The notes below the pieces were generated by a model. It saw only the letters and a list, made by a program, of their open reading frames with translations, had not been told where the DNA came from and did not search any database. Shown piece after piece: positions 11,641 through 23,874 of a stretch of 64,000 nt of DNA. This stretch comes from Symsagittifera roscoffensis (lineage: Eukaryota > Xenacoelomorpha > Acoela > Convolutidae): positions 54,452,312-54,516,311 of the forward strand of contig NC_087066.1 of assembly GCF_963678635.1 (NCBI RefSeq), in the 5' to 3' direction. Within the stretch, counting starts at the first letter, position 1. Each line of letters starts with the position of its first letter. The translations under genes and the position numbers were made by a program.

Positions 11641-12137
11641 CGCAGGAAAGTTTTTGAAAAAAAAGGCCAAAAAAGCGTTCATCGGCACTTTTTGGAACAT
11701 TTTGACTAAAAACTTGCTTTTTAGTGGCGCACGCTCCACTTTGAAATTCGTATATGTTGGCGCCTTTAGAAAGTTTTGGGGTTGGTCAGCCATAAAGGGA
11801 GTTTCCTAAAATATTACCAAAGAGGGAGCCTTTTGATTGGTGAAGGGGTCGAATCCCTGAGGAGGAGAGAAAAAGAGGAGAGAAAAAGCCCACCCCACCC
11901 CCTAAATCCGCCTCTGCTTACACTGTAGTTGATAGCCTCACAGTGAGTGATGCCCAGACAGTAAACCATGCAAGAGTCCACATTGTACGCGAAGTATTGG
12001 TAGAGAAGCCCTGCACTGTAGCCTTTCAAGCAGGGACACTCGTCCCTAAACAGGGATAGGTCAACTTGATTGGTGTCAATTAGCAGAAAGAGAAACAAGT
12101 CGACCAAAAATTGGACCAAGTACATTTTCTGAAAAAG
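11641..12137 (-). repeat. Tandem duplication unit B (short)
   Basis: A 0.5-kb copy that starts at TTTTGCAACGCAGG and ends just upstream of its ATG exon. It lacks the 1.1-kb upstream flank present in units A and C, so this copy has no promoter region of its own from the unit. Confidence 0.72.
11922..12125 (-). CDS. Alternative exon 1, copy B (intact) of the PAN-GON gene
   Basis: Same length (204 bp), same GTAAGC donor and same phase as copy A. The protein differs at two positions (S3L, A18T) and keeps the signal peptide and all PAN cysteines. A TTTTTCAG acceptor sits three bases before the ATG, so it could be spliced as an internal or trans-spliced first exon. Whether it is expressed cannot be told from the sequence. 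Confidence 0.6.
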
Positions 12138-13780
12138 TTGCAACGCAGGCAAGTTTTTGAAAAAAAAAAGGCCAAAAAAGCGTTCTTCGGTACTTTTTGG
12201 AACATTTTGACTAAAAAAATTGCTTTTTAGTGGCGCACGCTCCACGTTGAAATTCGTATATGTTGGCGCCTTTAGAAAGTTTTGGGGTTGGTCTGCCATA
12301 AAGGGATGTCCTAAAATAATATCAAAGAGGGAGCCTTTTGATTGGTGAAGGGGTCGAATCCCTGAGGAGGAAAGAAAAAGCGTCCCCACCCCCCACCTAA
12401 ATCCGCCTCTGCTTACACTGTAGTTGATAGCCTCACAGTGAGTGACGCACAGACAGTAAACCATGAAAGAGTCAACATTCTACGTGAAGTAATGGTAGAT
12501 AAGCCCTGCACTGTAGCCTTTCAAACAGGGACACTCGTCCCGAAACAGGGAGAGGTCAACTTGATTGGCGTCAATTAGCAAAAAGAAAAACAAGTTTACT
12601 AAAAATTGAACCGAGTGCATTTTCTGAAAAAAATGCTAAATTTTGCGATTTGCTGTTGAAATTAGGAGAAATTAATAATAAATAAAATAATGTGTGCTGA
12701 CAATAAAAAAATATGTAGTCAGTTCTATTTTAATTTTCTTTTTTACAGAGCCAATAAAGACCATCAATAAATTCAAAAATATAAAAAATGAATATATAAT
12801 GCGGAGAAAATGTCGGGTAGTTACCAGCATTTTGTATTAGCATTTCCGATTAGCGGAATTTGTTTGCACGGTTGATCAAACAGTTATGTTTTTTTTCTTG
12901 GTTTCTTCTCGATTGCATTCAAAGTTTCCGCTAGCTTTTCAGCTTCCGCTCGATTATATTTTCAGCTCTACGGGGTTTTCAGCTTCCGCTTGGTTGGATT
13001 CGAAGTAGCCTTGCACGAGGTATTACCCATTAACAGACATCCACTAATTCAAGGGAGTAACGTTTGCAAAGTACGTCTAGTTTCAAGCCAGACCAAAAAA
13101 ATCTTCCGATTTCTCCAGGAACAATAAAAAATTCGTTTATTCAAAACTTTAAATACAGCAAGAAAATTTTATTTATCATAGCATGAACGTCATTTTGGAA
13201 AATTTTCATCAAAAACTAGACTTTTCGGCGCCTGCTTGTTTCCCTTCAAATTAAATTAATATTTGCCCCGTCAGGAGATGGCCTTTGGAATCTGGTTTAT
13301 CTATATCTATTTATACCAACGTACTATACTATTATGATAGATTTGTCGTCACAAAAAATTGGTCCAGTCACTGGACATCTAAGTAGCAACTTTTTGATTT
13401 CAACCAGCAAATGAACTGATTTTTTCTTCGCGCTTTTGTCATTTTCTCTGCAACTATAAAAGATATAGGATTGAAATTTCGACACATGCTAGATGAAGTT
13501 ATTTGGATAGAGCTAGCTGAATGGCAACTTGAGGAATCATTTTCAAAGACATGAAATAACCAGTTTGTCTTTACTAGTTTCGTAGATATTTCAGCTGTGG
13601 AAATAACCTCAGAAACAACACCAGAAATTTGAATTAATGGGCTCAAGTTGGTTCTGTGAGAAGGCAACGATCTTCACTTACTCTTATATCCGCGAATAAA
13701 TGACAGGCAAGAAAAGTGAAAGATTTACTTGACTCAGCGTCAAGAATGGTCGTATCTGTTTCGAAGATGCAAATATTAAA
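12138..13780 (-). repeat. Tandem duplication unit C
   Basis: Full-length copy of unit A with a degraded exon 1 (12620-12417), its flank and the 13368-13667 tract. It ends near GTTTCGAAGATGCAAATATT, where homology with unit A stops. Confidence 0.72.
12417..12620 (-). pseudogene. Exon 1 copy C, dead
   Basis: Same 204-bp exon with an intact ATG and GTAAGC donor, but a TAC codon has become TAG (12482-12480) and the PAN cysteine of SCMVYC is Phe. Several other changes cluster here. It cannot supply a working signal-peptide/PAN exon, although its promoter flank may still be present. Confidence 0.7.
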
Positions 13781-14705
13781 AGTCCATGCGCGCTTATACC
13801 AGAAAACTGATCAAAAATCAGAAACAAAGCAACTGCTTATCAGAGACGTCTATTTTCCAAACGATTTGCTAGAACACTTCTTTCTTTGTTTTTTTTTCGA
13901 TTATCAGCGCGACTTTTCTCGTTAAAACTTAACCTTTTTAAACGCCGGACCTAGTATTTTTTAAACTTTTTTTTGACTGTCGGTTTTTTGCGGCATACAG
14001 TGTAATTGAACGTCATCAAATACCAACGAAACATTTTGAGCCCATTAACTCGTTGAAATCAATAAGTTGCAATGTCAAAATTCCGTGACTCTAGTTGCTC
14101 TACGATAGCGTGAGAAGTCAAAGAATGCAAACTATTTTCTGAGGCTAGTTGAACCAAATAAAACAGTCAGGTGATGAAAAATACACTTTGTTTCATTTTT
14201 TTTGGAAAAAATAGTTATCATACTACAAACTCGTTATATAAAACTTGTATGACTAGCTTTTTTTTATGGCGACAACCAAAAATTTTTCCAAGTAAAATTG
14301 AAATTGCCCCAAAAATTTTTTTTTAGTGTTTTTCAGTCGCAAATCAAACATTTTCCAAAAAGAACCTTTTTGCATGCAAAATTATTTTTTGTGTGTGCAT
14401 AACGTAATCCTGGATACACGAATCCGTTTCTTTTTCCGTTTCTCTGGATAATTTTTTTCAAACAGGCTAAAAATTCATATTTCGTTTGTATGGCATGTTT
14501 ATACATGCCTTGACCAATGTTGATAATTTGAAACTTCTAATTTTAAAAATAATGAAAGTTTTTGCCAAAATTTAAAAGTTTGATGCTTTCAGTATATGAT
14601 TTGTGAAAAGAACTCTGTCACAATTCAGGTCGTTTCCAATGCATTATAAATTCCAGACGATCAACCTTTTGGTAACTATAGTTTTGAGTAAACCATGGTT
14701 TAGTC
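13781..14705. other. AT-rich, no gene seen
   Basis: No frame with coding character and no clear repeat beyond homopolymer A/T runs. Confidence 0.4.
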
Positions 14706-14862
14706 ATTTGCGTTCGGTCACGAACACATCCCAAAAACTTTGAGAAATAAATAAAACTTTTTGGTTTAAGAAAAAATTTATGTTCATTTGCGTTCGGTCA
14801 CGAACACTTCCCAAAACCTTCGGGAAATAAATAAAACTTATTGGTTTATGAAAAAATGCTTG
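14706..14862. repeat. Two tandem copies of a 78-bp unit
   Basis: CATTTGCGTTCGGTCACGAA occurs at 14706 and 14784, each followed by CAC(A/T)TCCCAAAA, AAATAAATAAAACTT and TTGGTTTA. Confidence 0.75.
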
Positions 14863-15106
14863 TCCTACAATATCCAAATATGAAAAAAATGCTGAACTTA
14901 GAGTTTTCTTAACATTTTCTGTATCTATGGAATTGTACGAAATTATATGATAAGCATTTTTGGTCAACCGGGGTATCTATTCTATTTATTCATGTTGATT
15001 ATTGATTTACAATTTCCTTTTTAACTCACCAATTCTAACCATGAAAACTCTTGCGAAACTCTTTTTAATATCTAAAATCTTTGAATATTTGAAAAAAAAG
15101 AAACAT

Positions 15107-15485
15107 ATAATCTCGGAAACTAAAAGCATTTGGGCAGCTGCAGTTGGACGCAAGATTTGAAACTCCTGAAAACACCCCTTATGGTAGCCAATTACAAGGT
15201 TGTGAGTTTGAATCTTCTTGACTTTTATAATCTAATTTATAAAAGAAATCATAAAAAAACGTCATATCTCGAAAACTACAATATTTGGAGGCAAGATACG
15301 CAATTCCTGAAACAGCTTTAAAAACCTTCAACTACAGGGTTGGGAATTTCAAATTTCGTGAATCAATTTTTGGAATGAGTTTTCTGAGAATTTTTGAAAA
15401 AATCACATAACCTAAAAAGATTTTGGTGTTCATAATTAGAGGCCAAACTCGCAACCTATGGGAAAACCTTGACAGCGTACCACTT
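15107..15485. repeat. Three diverged copies of a ~150-bp unit
   Basis: Each has a TCTCGAAAACTA-like start, GGAGGCAAGAT(A/T)CGCAA/TTT and a CCTTGAC or CCTTCAAC block. They occur near 15107, 15262 and 15406. Confidence 0.45.
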
Positions 15486-15709
15486 TTGGGTTTCTAAGTT
15501 TACAATCTGTGACGTAGCACTGAATTTGTACTGTAAAATTGAAAAACAACTTCTTAACCATTGCAATATCCGATGCAGCTTAAATTTGAAAAAATCTCTT
15601 ATTAAACATGCAAAAATTATACGCTAAAAACGCTTGAACGTGCCGAGATAGCGAAGCACGCAACTAAATATATAACAGATAGATACCTTGGAAAATGACA
15701 AAATATATT

Positions 15710-15837
15710 AGGATAACTTCAATTGATATAAACACTTTAGTTTGGTACCAAATGCAGTTGGTTTAACCAATTAATTATTTATTTCAATTGCATTTTGATA
15801 CCGAACTAGAGTGTTTGTATGTCAATTGGAATTATCT
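15710..15837. repeat. Palindrome 1 of a cluster
   Basis: Arms of about 52 bp (15710-15762 and 15786-15837), around CACTTTAGTTTGGTACCAAA and its diverged complement, flank a 23-bp loop. Confidence 0.7.
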
Positions 15838-15878
15838 CATTCGAAAAGATCATTTTCTCAGATATTTCTAGATATTTG

Positions 15879-16095
15879 TATGAAAGTGATAGAGAACCAT
15901 TCTTGCCAGTATGAGACAAGACAAGACAAGACATGGCAGGAATTATCAAGATATGTAAAGAAATTTTATAATCTTATCTTGTTTTGTCTTGATGTATCTT
16001 GATAATGCCTGCCTTGTCTTGTCTTGTCTTGTCTTGTCTTGTCTTATCTTGTCTTATATTGGCAATGGCAAGAATGGTTCTCAATCACTTTCATA
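15879..16095. repeat. Palindrome 2 with (CTTGT)n expansion
   Basis: Arms read GAACCATTCTTGCCA on the left and its complement TGGCAAGAATGGTTC on the right. The inner arms are (GACAA)n and (TTGTC)n. The right arm contains about nine tandem CTTGT units (16012-16056), the left arm only three, so the arms differ in repeat number. Confidence 0.75.
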
Positions 16096-16109
16096 AAATA
16101 ATCTAAAAT

Positions 16110-16238
16110 ATTATAAACATTCAAATGATTTAAATCATTATTCATTCAAAACTTGTAAGGAACGTTTATAATCTTACCTTGTTTTGTCTTGATAAGTTTT
16201 GAATGAATAATGATTTCAATCATTTGAATGTTTATAAT
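16110..16238. repeat. Palindrome 3 of the cluster
   Basis: Arms of about 46 bp (TTATAAACATTCAAATGATT and its complement) surround a loop containing ATCTTACCTTGTTTTGTCTT, which is homologous to the loop of palindrome 2. The two therefore belong to one element family. Confidence 0.7.
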
Positions 16239-16259
16239 TTTTCAGACAGTAAAACTTTA

Positions 16260-17585
16260 AAAAAAAAAAGATTTCAATCTGTTAGAATCGATTGAAATTT
16301 GAACTGATTCTAAAAGACATTTTAGTACGTTTTTGCTGCCTGAATTATTAAAAACAATCAACTCTTGAATCAGTTTTTAAACTATTTTTATAATTTGCAT
16401 AAACTTTCCATCGGAAAATCAATTTAACTATCATGAAAAGGATGGTTTGCAATCAAATCATTTTCATAGTTTGTTCAACGCGTGTCGGTACAATCCCATA
16501 ATTTTCTTGAATTTTTAGCAACCAATTTCATTGGTCTTAGAGGTAATAGAAGAAATGGTCTAAAATGATTTCAATTGATTTAAAATTGCCTTAGTTTGGA
16601 ACCAAATTGCAACTCAAGCACTGAAATTCAATCGATTCTAAATTGATTGAAATCCGTTTTTTTGCAATTTTCGGAGCCTGAATTTTAAATTTAATAACAA
16701 CTTAAATTTAACGTTATTTAAGTTTTTAAAAGATATTTTTTAGATTTCCAGTTTTATTAAATTTAGACAATAAATAATATAAAATTTTTTAGTTACGTTA
16801 CCGTTTAAGCTAATGTTTGACCAAAAAGAAAAAAGATTCACTGAAAATTGAATGCAATTAATAAAAATCTGTTTTCCTGAAAAACATTTCCAACTTTTGG
16901 CGCAGACTTTTTTACGCTACTTATGCTATATTTTTGCTATGCAAATTTATGCAAAGCGGTAAAAAAAATCTCTCCATACGTGTTTAGCTGTTTGCAAAAA
17001 TCTGGAGCTATTCTCATGTAAGTTAGACCGAATGGATAGAAAATTTCAGACCCATCAAATTCGATAGCAGTTTCAATTTGAAAAGCAATTTTTGCAGCAA
17101 TCGACGTGAAGGTAAGCAGAAAACAAGCCTTAGCAGTACGTCAATTTTTGCTGTACAATTCGTGCATTTATCAAATGATTTTTTTTAAAATTATCATTAT
17201 ATTATTGAGTTTTTCCAATGCGTCTCAGATCTGACACTATTTGAAAACTCGTTCGTCTGCTCTTTTTGCCATTTTGAAATTTAATTATAATTGTCTGATT
17301 TTATTTGCTTCTACTGAAATTTTTGTAACTTCTATGAACTTTTTGAATGCTCAATTCTGATTGGCTGAATTAGGCCTCCCATCATTGTTCGGTCTCTCCA
17401 TCATAAGAGACGCCACCCAGCTATGTGACGAAGATTAAAGCTGAGTACAAAATTAAGGATAGGGAATAGAAATAAATTAAAGCATCTTATTTCAAATTAA
17501 ACATTGATACTACAAATTCGATTTTTTACGACTTGACTTGTTTTTCTAATCATGTTCAAATAACCACGGAAACTGTTGGAAGAAA
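16260..17585. other. AT-rich, no gene seen
   Basis: Contains GAATCGATTGAAATTTGAA near 16283 and a partial inverted match near 16615, suggesting another old palindromic element. The end (17350-17420) weakly resembles the TIR element at 56.3 kb (GATTGGCTGAA, AGACGCCACC). No coding frame. Confidence 0.4.
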
Positions 17586-17589
17586 TTTG

Positions 17590-17890
17590 AACGCGGTTGG
17601 CGTTTAAAAAAGACCATATCGTCTCCCACATCAATCAGCTTTGCTCGAAGTACATTATTATTTGAATAACAACAAGTTGACCTTTAGCGTCAAAAAAACA
17701 AGACCAATTTTAGGCAATAATTTTGAGAATTTTTGTCCAAAGAAAAGCAATGAAATCTATAGCTTCATACATAGCCTTTTAAAATTTACTAAGGATATAA
17801 TGTCTGGCAAACTGCGAAAACTATTTAATATTAGTTCAAAAAGTTGGCATTTTATGATACGAAAACGGTGTATTTAGGCAATCTAAGAAA
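17590..17890 (+). mobile_element. LINE reverse-transcriptase fragment
   Basis: The frame around 17641 reads YYLNNNKLTFSVKKT, the block that follows the YADD box in jockey/CR1-type reverse transcriptases (W-L-x-x-N-K-L-x-x-N-x-x-K-T). The downstream 130 bp is duplicated at 18570-18695. Too short and broken to classify further. Confidence 0.5.
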
Positions 17891-18569
17891 TCAATTTGTC
17901 TGAATAATTATGCTCAAACCGAATAAATCACAAGAAAAAGTCGAAGTTTTTGTCGCGAAGATGCAAAGCTGTTTTCTATTCAAGCGACGCAAAATTGAGC
18001 CGGCAAACGATTTAAAGTCAGTTACAGCGATCAAAAATGTAGACCGAATAAAATTTTGAGTGAAAAAAAATAAGTTAAGCAAAATCGGAGACGTGTAGAA
18101 ACAAAACAATTTAGGTTTTAAAAACTAAGGATAATCTAAAAAATTTGAATTTGTTATCAGCCAAACTATCAAATTGTTTATGCGACATTGTAAAAAGTGT
18201 TTTTAACCTGAAAAGGCCAATAACTGATTCCATAAAGCTTGCTAGTCGCAAGCGTTATAAAATCTTTATAAAAATCAGTTTAAGTCGATTTCCATTTCAG
18301 GTTCGTCAGTGCGAGATGCACCAATGAGCTTTGAATGTGTCTCTTAACGGCCCCTCGTATTCGGGTCATTCAACCAAGTTTATACGGGTAGTATTTTTAG
18401 ATAAACACTTACAAGACGTTTGTCTCCCAATTTTTAAAAATTTCACAAATAATTTCGTGAATGTTTTATTGCCATGTTTTAAGCAAGCTTTTAAATAAAA
18501 AGTTCAGCCTAAATCAAGTGCATTTTTCCCCTTTGTTGTCCGATACCGTCTTAACTTTTAAATTGATCC

Positions 18570-18697
18570 AAAATGAGCTTCATACATAGCCTTTTAAAAT
18601 TTACTAAGGACATAATGTCTGACAAACTGCAAAAACTATCTAATATTAGTTTAAAAATTTGGCATTTTATGACACGAAAACCGCTTATTTAGGCAAT
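18570..18697 (+). repeat. Second copy of the 17758-17890 segment
   Basis: AGCTTCATACATAGCCTTTT and the next ~120 bp match 17763 onward at an offset of about 816 bp, with scattered substitutions. Confidence 0.7.
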
Positions 18698-19439
18698 AAA
18701 CCAGAACATTATATGACTCCATTGTACAGTAGGTGGGGACTATCATTGTACAGTGGGTGGGGACGCAACCTGAATGGTATCGCAGGAACTCTGAAATCGG
18801 AAGTATCGGAATAATTAGTTGTTAGAATCTGTAATGGAAATGTATATATGTTACTGACAATAATGATTGCAAAGCCTTTTGAATAACCCAACGCTATGCC
18901 GGAAATACAGCTGCATCATGATCATATTCGGCATGATGGGTGGAGATATTTTGACAGTGGGTTGCACCGGTTTTTGTTCCGGCTGTTTTATTGATAACGT
19001 TTCCCAAATAAAATGACTGCATTGAATGTTCAGATTTGTTTGCATTTGATTTTGGGTCATAATGGGCAATAGTTTAATTTTTTAGTGATTTTAATGAGTT
19101 CCAGAGCCAAAAATAAACAAAAAAGCAGATGGAATTTCACATTTTTGAAATTTATTGATCTCTACAAACATTGGGAGTAAGTTATCTCATAATCATCGCG
19201 GAAAAAAAGACCGATAATTAGGTACAAAATTAGGATCCAATTTTCCTAAAGAAAACTGAATCATATTTTCAATTTTTTTTCCCAGTCTTTGTCTCAATTA
19301 ACCCAGTTTTGAGAAAAACGCAATCCAAATTAGAGGCATCTCTTGTTTTTTTTTATAATGAGACTCAAATAGGCACAGAAAACACTGAGGGATTTTTTTT
19401 ATGCGGATGACTCTGTACTAAAAACTACAAAAAAAAAAC

Positions 19440-19645
19440 ACTTTGCTCTCACACATCAATCGGCAGTGAATTATTATTTTTGCTCGAAGTAAATTAACTA
19501 GTTAAATAATAACAAGTTGACACCTAACGTCAAAAAGACAAAGATCATGAGACATTATCGCTACCAAAAAGTGACACTGAAATAGAAGAAGTAACATGTT
19601 TTAAACAATTACGAATTCACATGGACTGAGATTGCATCAACACAA
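19440..19645 (+). mobile_element. LINE reverse-transcriptase fragment
   Basis: Same block as at 17.6 kb (AATAACAAGTTGACACCTAA) with stops, followed by EIEEVTCFKQLRIHMD, which matches the V-x-x-F-K-Y-L-G motif of LINE reverse transcriptases. Confidence 0.5.
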
Positions 19646-19999
19646 TGATCAGGTAAAAATTAAGCCTCTCAGTTCCAGGGGATTTTTTTTTCCATTTGAG
19701 CAATGGTTTGTGACAGCAGTTACTATTTAGCGATAAAAGTTATGTTTAACCAATCATTCGATACAAAATTTTAGTAGATGCACCCACTAAAAAAATCAAA
19801 TTGCAAGAGCTTGAAATAAAAATCGCAAGACTATAATTTAAAAAACGTTTGACAAGCGAGCTCAATGAAGAAAATCACCAATTTTGAGCCAAAACTTAAT
19901 CAAAAATGGAGTTGCCATCCAAAAGTAAAATTGACCAAAAATCTGTCGAAGGAAATCTGAAAAACTGAAAAGGAAAATTTGGTGGAAAATTTCAATTTA

Positions 20000-20478
20000 C
20001 CGCAGAGGTGAAGCGGAGCTTCACATATTTTGCGATACAACACAAACTTAAGAAACCGTTCGCAAAAAAATGAAAAAATGTTGAAAAATTTTGTCCTATA
20101 ACTCAATAAAAAGTCATCATAGAGAAACATGTCAAACAAAACATTTGAATATAATAAAGCAACATAAAAAACTTTAGCAACAAAAAAAGCGGAAACAAAA
20201 TTGCCAATTTTTAAGCAAACATCAGTTGCGCCGAAAAGAGGTGATTTTGAAAGGTTCCAACTTCCCCGTAAAAATAAAACAAATAACTTTTCAAATTTAA
20301 CTAAGACTGCTGACAGCAAAAGAAAAAATCCGCGATGAGGCAACTAATTGACAGCTCAATTTTTGAAAAATTATATATATATTACAATTTTCAACTTACA
20401 AAAAAACAAGGTCCGTCCAGGTTTCAAACCCTAGACCTTAGGGTGCTCATGCGACCACGCTAACTCTAGGCTAAAAAG
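20000..20478 (-). mobile_element. tRNA-derived SINE
   Basis: Minus-strand head (20475-20411) has an A-box-like TTAGCGTGGTCGCATGAGC and a B-box-like GGTTTGAAACC. About 400 bp downstream is the family body motif GAAGCTCCGCTTCACCTCTG (about 20004-20023). Confidence 0.6.
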
Positions 20479-22670
20479 AAAAGAGAGCTTGAAAATTCTA
20501 CAGGTTCAATGAACAAGCAAGTAAGAAAAGCAAGTAAGATTTGTCAGAAACATTGTTTCCGCGAAAAAAAGTCTAGTTTCCGAATGCAAGACACTTGCTC
20601 TCGCAATTACAATTAAATTTAATGCAGTGAAATATTATCGATTCTTGCGACAGTTTCTCTTCTTAGGTTGAAGAAGTCTTAATGAAGAAAATCTGTAAAT
20701 TTTTGGGAATTCTATTATATGAGGCATGCTTTGAATTTTTTTCCTGTTGAGTTTGTAGAATTTATTTCCAATGGTTAATAGTTCATGGGTAAAAAGCACT
20801 ATTTCAAAAACGACTTAATCATATGTTAGCAAAATATACGTATAAAACTTTGGGAGATTCAATTAGAACTGCAATTTGAAAATAAAAAAACTATCCCTTG
20901 ATATTCTTTTCCTTTTAATTCTGATGGCTACTAGCTTTTGGGTAGAAAGCACTACACGAGAAACAGAAAAATTCTTTTAAATTTAGAAAGTAAAATGGTA
21001 TTGCTCTCCGCTTGAAAAAACACCTGGAAAAAAGTTAGGCTGGCTGAATGATCTTCTCCCAATTTTTTATATGTTGAATACAAAGCCAGCAAACTTTTTT
21101 GAGTCAATGAGCGCAAGGAAACAAAAATTACTAAATTCTTAGTTTCAAAAGAAATTATTGCCTTAAAGTTCTTAGAAATTCACGATCAAATTATGATTGA
21201 CACTGTTTTGATTAACATAATCGATTTTGAAAGAACTGGATCAATAGCTTAATTTTTTAAGTGCTGCTGGAAAAACTGCAGTTTAAAATATACTTTTGAA
21301 ACTAGAAGTCGATCATGTCTTTCGTGACCTCTATATTTGGCTGTTTGATAGAAGAGTTTTCTTGCTTTCAACAAAATAAAAGAAATGAAACTTCAAAAAA
21401 ATTAAGAGTCAAGCCGCTAATAATTACAATTTAAAGTAAACAAATTGTAAATTTTTTGTATTTAAGAAAAATCACTAAGTGCATAACTCTTGATAGTTTT
21501 AAAATAAAAACTCAGGCACCAAATTTAAGAAGGTATGATAACATTTTTCAAATATTGTTGTTCCCTAAAACTTCCAGTCGAAAAGAACTATGACTATCTG
21601 CATCCGTGATGACTCTGGGTACTAGCCAGCAAAAAACTGTTGCTTAGAAATAAACTGTGTACATCTTTTCTGTGGCCTTTTCGTACTGTAAACTACCAAA
21701 TTTTCCTGTTTTACTTAAATACATCAATCCATAAGTTCATTGTAACAACGCAGCCGAATTTTTTGGAGCTGTTGTACATTAATAGAACACAATAACTTAT
21801 CTTTAGCTTCTTTCAACATTACGAAACTACCCTTTTGGTCATTTTATTGATTAAACTGATCCAATGTTAGAAAACCTGATCTTTAGCTTAAGTTTATTGA
21901 GCCAAGAATGCCTAAAATTCGCGCCAATTTTTCTTGTATTAATGAAAGTGGTAATAATGAAAGTGGATAGCTGGTTGCAGTGCACGTAGCATAGACAGAT
22001 TCGACTACAAGAAAAAAAGCTTTTTTTCTTGTAAGAAATCAAATTAGGTCGCTTTTTGTCCGTGGTGTGGTGATAGGATCTGAACTACAGCCTATAATTT
22101 AGTCATGTTCAGTAACTATTAAAAATAGACATATTTAAAAACAGCAACGAAGACCCCACAAAAAATCTGAACAAAAATTATCTGAAAAATTTTGATCTTC
22201 AAAGAAATAAAAACCCGAGGCTTTTTTACAGCAAAAATAAAAGCTTTCTATTCTAGTATACACAGGCGCAAATTAGGGGAGGTGGGCTGGGAAAGGACGT
22301 TCAATACCCCCCTTCTCCTCTCCCCCTTCAAGGGGTTCGACCCCCTGCCAACCCAAAGGCTACACCCTTTATACAATTTAGAGATATCCAGTTTTGGATG
22401 ACGGACATGAAATTTTTCTTGAGTCGCCTTTGGCGCCAGTATATAATAATTTTGAGGCGCGAGCAAGCGCCAAAAAAATGCAATTTTTTGGTTGAAACTG
22501 CCAAAAAGTGCCTAAAAAACCCTTTTTGCCCTTTTTTCAAAGTTTTGCCTGCCACGCTGTCATGATTCCATTCTGATAAAAAAGCATCATAAGATTTAGA
22601 TGTTACCGGAAAAGCATAAATTATATCGTTTAAACTTGAATAACTCGTTATTTGAAAACTGAAACATACC
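20479..22670. other. AT-rich gene-poor DNA
   Basis: No supported coding exon. A short hairpin AAGAAAAAAAGCTTTTTTTC lies at about 22008. The 22.26-22.46 kb stretch is richer in GC and has an antisense frame, but it carries no recognisable domain. Confidence 0.4.
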
Positions 22671-22674
22671 CCAA

Positions 22675-22880
22675 TTCGGTCAAGCCCGGACAAAACATAT
22701 CTTGCTTGGGTCGAGCAGCTTTTTTGGGTCGAGTAAGGTCGGAACATGTCTTGCTTGGGTAGAGCTTGATCAAACACATTTGTTTCGGTCGAGCACTTTA
22801 GTTTCGGTCGAGCAAGGATCAACATACCAAATTTTGGCCGAACACGGTCGGTCGAATCATACCCAATTTTGATCGAGAGG
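22675..22880. repeat. Dispersed minisatellite, second locus
   Basis: Units built on GGTCGAGCA / CATACC(A/C)AATTTTGG (complement of the 2.4-kb units) recur about seven times. The minus-strand frame across 22328-22915 is created by this repeat. Confidence 0.6.
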
Positions 22881-23337
22881 GTCAAAACACACTGATTGTT
22901 TTCCGAGACCTTCAAAACGCGTGAGCACCTTCAATCCGGGTTGAATTTGAATACCGTTTTTTTAAAAGTTTTTGTTGAAATATCATGTCAGAAAAGTTTA
23001 AAATGAAAATTGGGGATGTATCTGTCGAAAATTAAAGTATACTTTCAGCAGAAACATTTTGGCTGAGTCAGTTAATTGTCATGACAAATTTATCAGTAAT
23101 AAATGTTTTTTCAAGAAATACTATTAAAAGGAAAATCATTGTTCCGACTATTGAAAATTGGGAGAAGCTTTGTATTCTGATGTATTTTTTATCAAAACTC
23201 TCACCACGCAGAATAATCAGAAATCACAAGAAATTGTTGGAACGTGTCCAGGGAAATATCGTATTGAAGTCTTTTCAGTTGTGATTCGAACAACTTGAAA
23301 ATCTTGTTGAAAATGTCTGTTGAAAATTTTGATGTTA

Positions 23338-23422
23338 AGTCTCATCTATAGCGAATAAAGAGGAAGACTATGTTTATGCTGTATAAACCTGGTCTTCCTC
23401 TTTATTCGCTCTACATTAGACT
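23338..23422. repeat. 85-nt hairpin with 32-bp arms
   Basis: AGCGAATAAAGAGGAAGAC and its perfect complement flank a 21-base loop. The outer part of the stem has a few mismatches. The size suits a small-RNA precursor or the core of a fold-back element. Confidence 0.7.
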
Positions 23423-23874
23423 CAAAATCAAACTTTCAATTAAGAACTTATTCAAAAAGTTTTTTCAAGTAGCTCGAAGCACGAGTGAAAAATCTTTATA
23501 TACCACAAAAAATCGGAACTGCGGAAAATCGATTTTTTGTGGTACCTAATTTTCTTTTGCATTTCAGCGGTGAAATCATAGCTCAAATATGTTCACCGAA
23601 ACAAGCATAGCATTGCATACTTTGCGCTACAAAGCAAGCTTAGCATATACCACCCCCTCCTCAAACTTCTTTAAGCAGAAAAATATATTTTTATCTTCAA
23701 GCGAAAAAAGGTAAGACAACTAAGGTGATAAAAATATGCTCAAAGCAAAAAATGGTTTAATCAGAACAAAACTCGAAGCTTTAGAAACAAAGCTATCAAG
23801 AGATCAGCGCAAAAACGATAGTCCGACAATTGAAAAATCCCAGAAAAAACTTCATCTTATATAAATTGAAAGAA

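Noticed and set aside
11814-12464. 216-codon minus-strand frame
   Set aside because: It is a read-through of exon copy B, its intron and part of copy C; the middle is intron sequence.
16012-16056. CRISPR-like short repeats
   Set aside because: A simple pentanucleotide microsatellite without spacers, in eukaryotic DNA.
19900-20343. 147-codon minus-strand frame
   Set aside because: Phe/Leu-rich translation of A-rich DNA that overlaps a SINE body.
22328-22915. 195-codon minus-strand frame
   Set aside because: Produced by the minisatellite units and a GC-rich scrap; no start context, domain or splice evidence.
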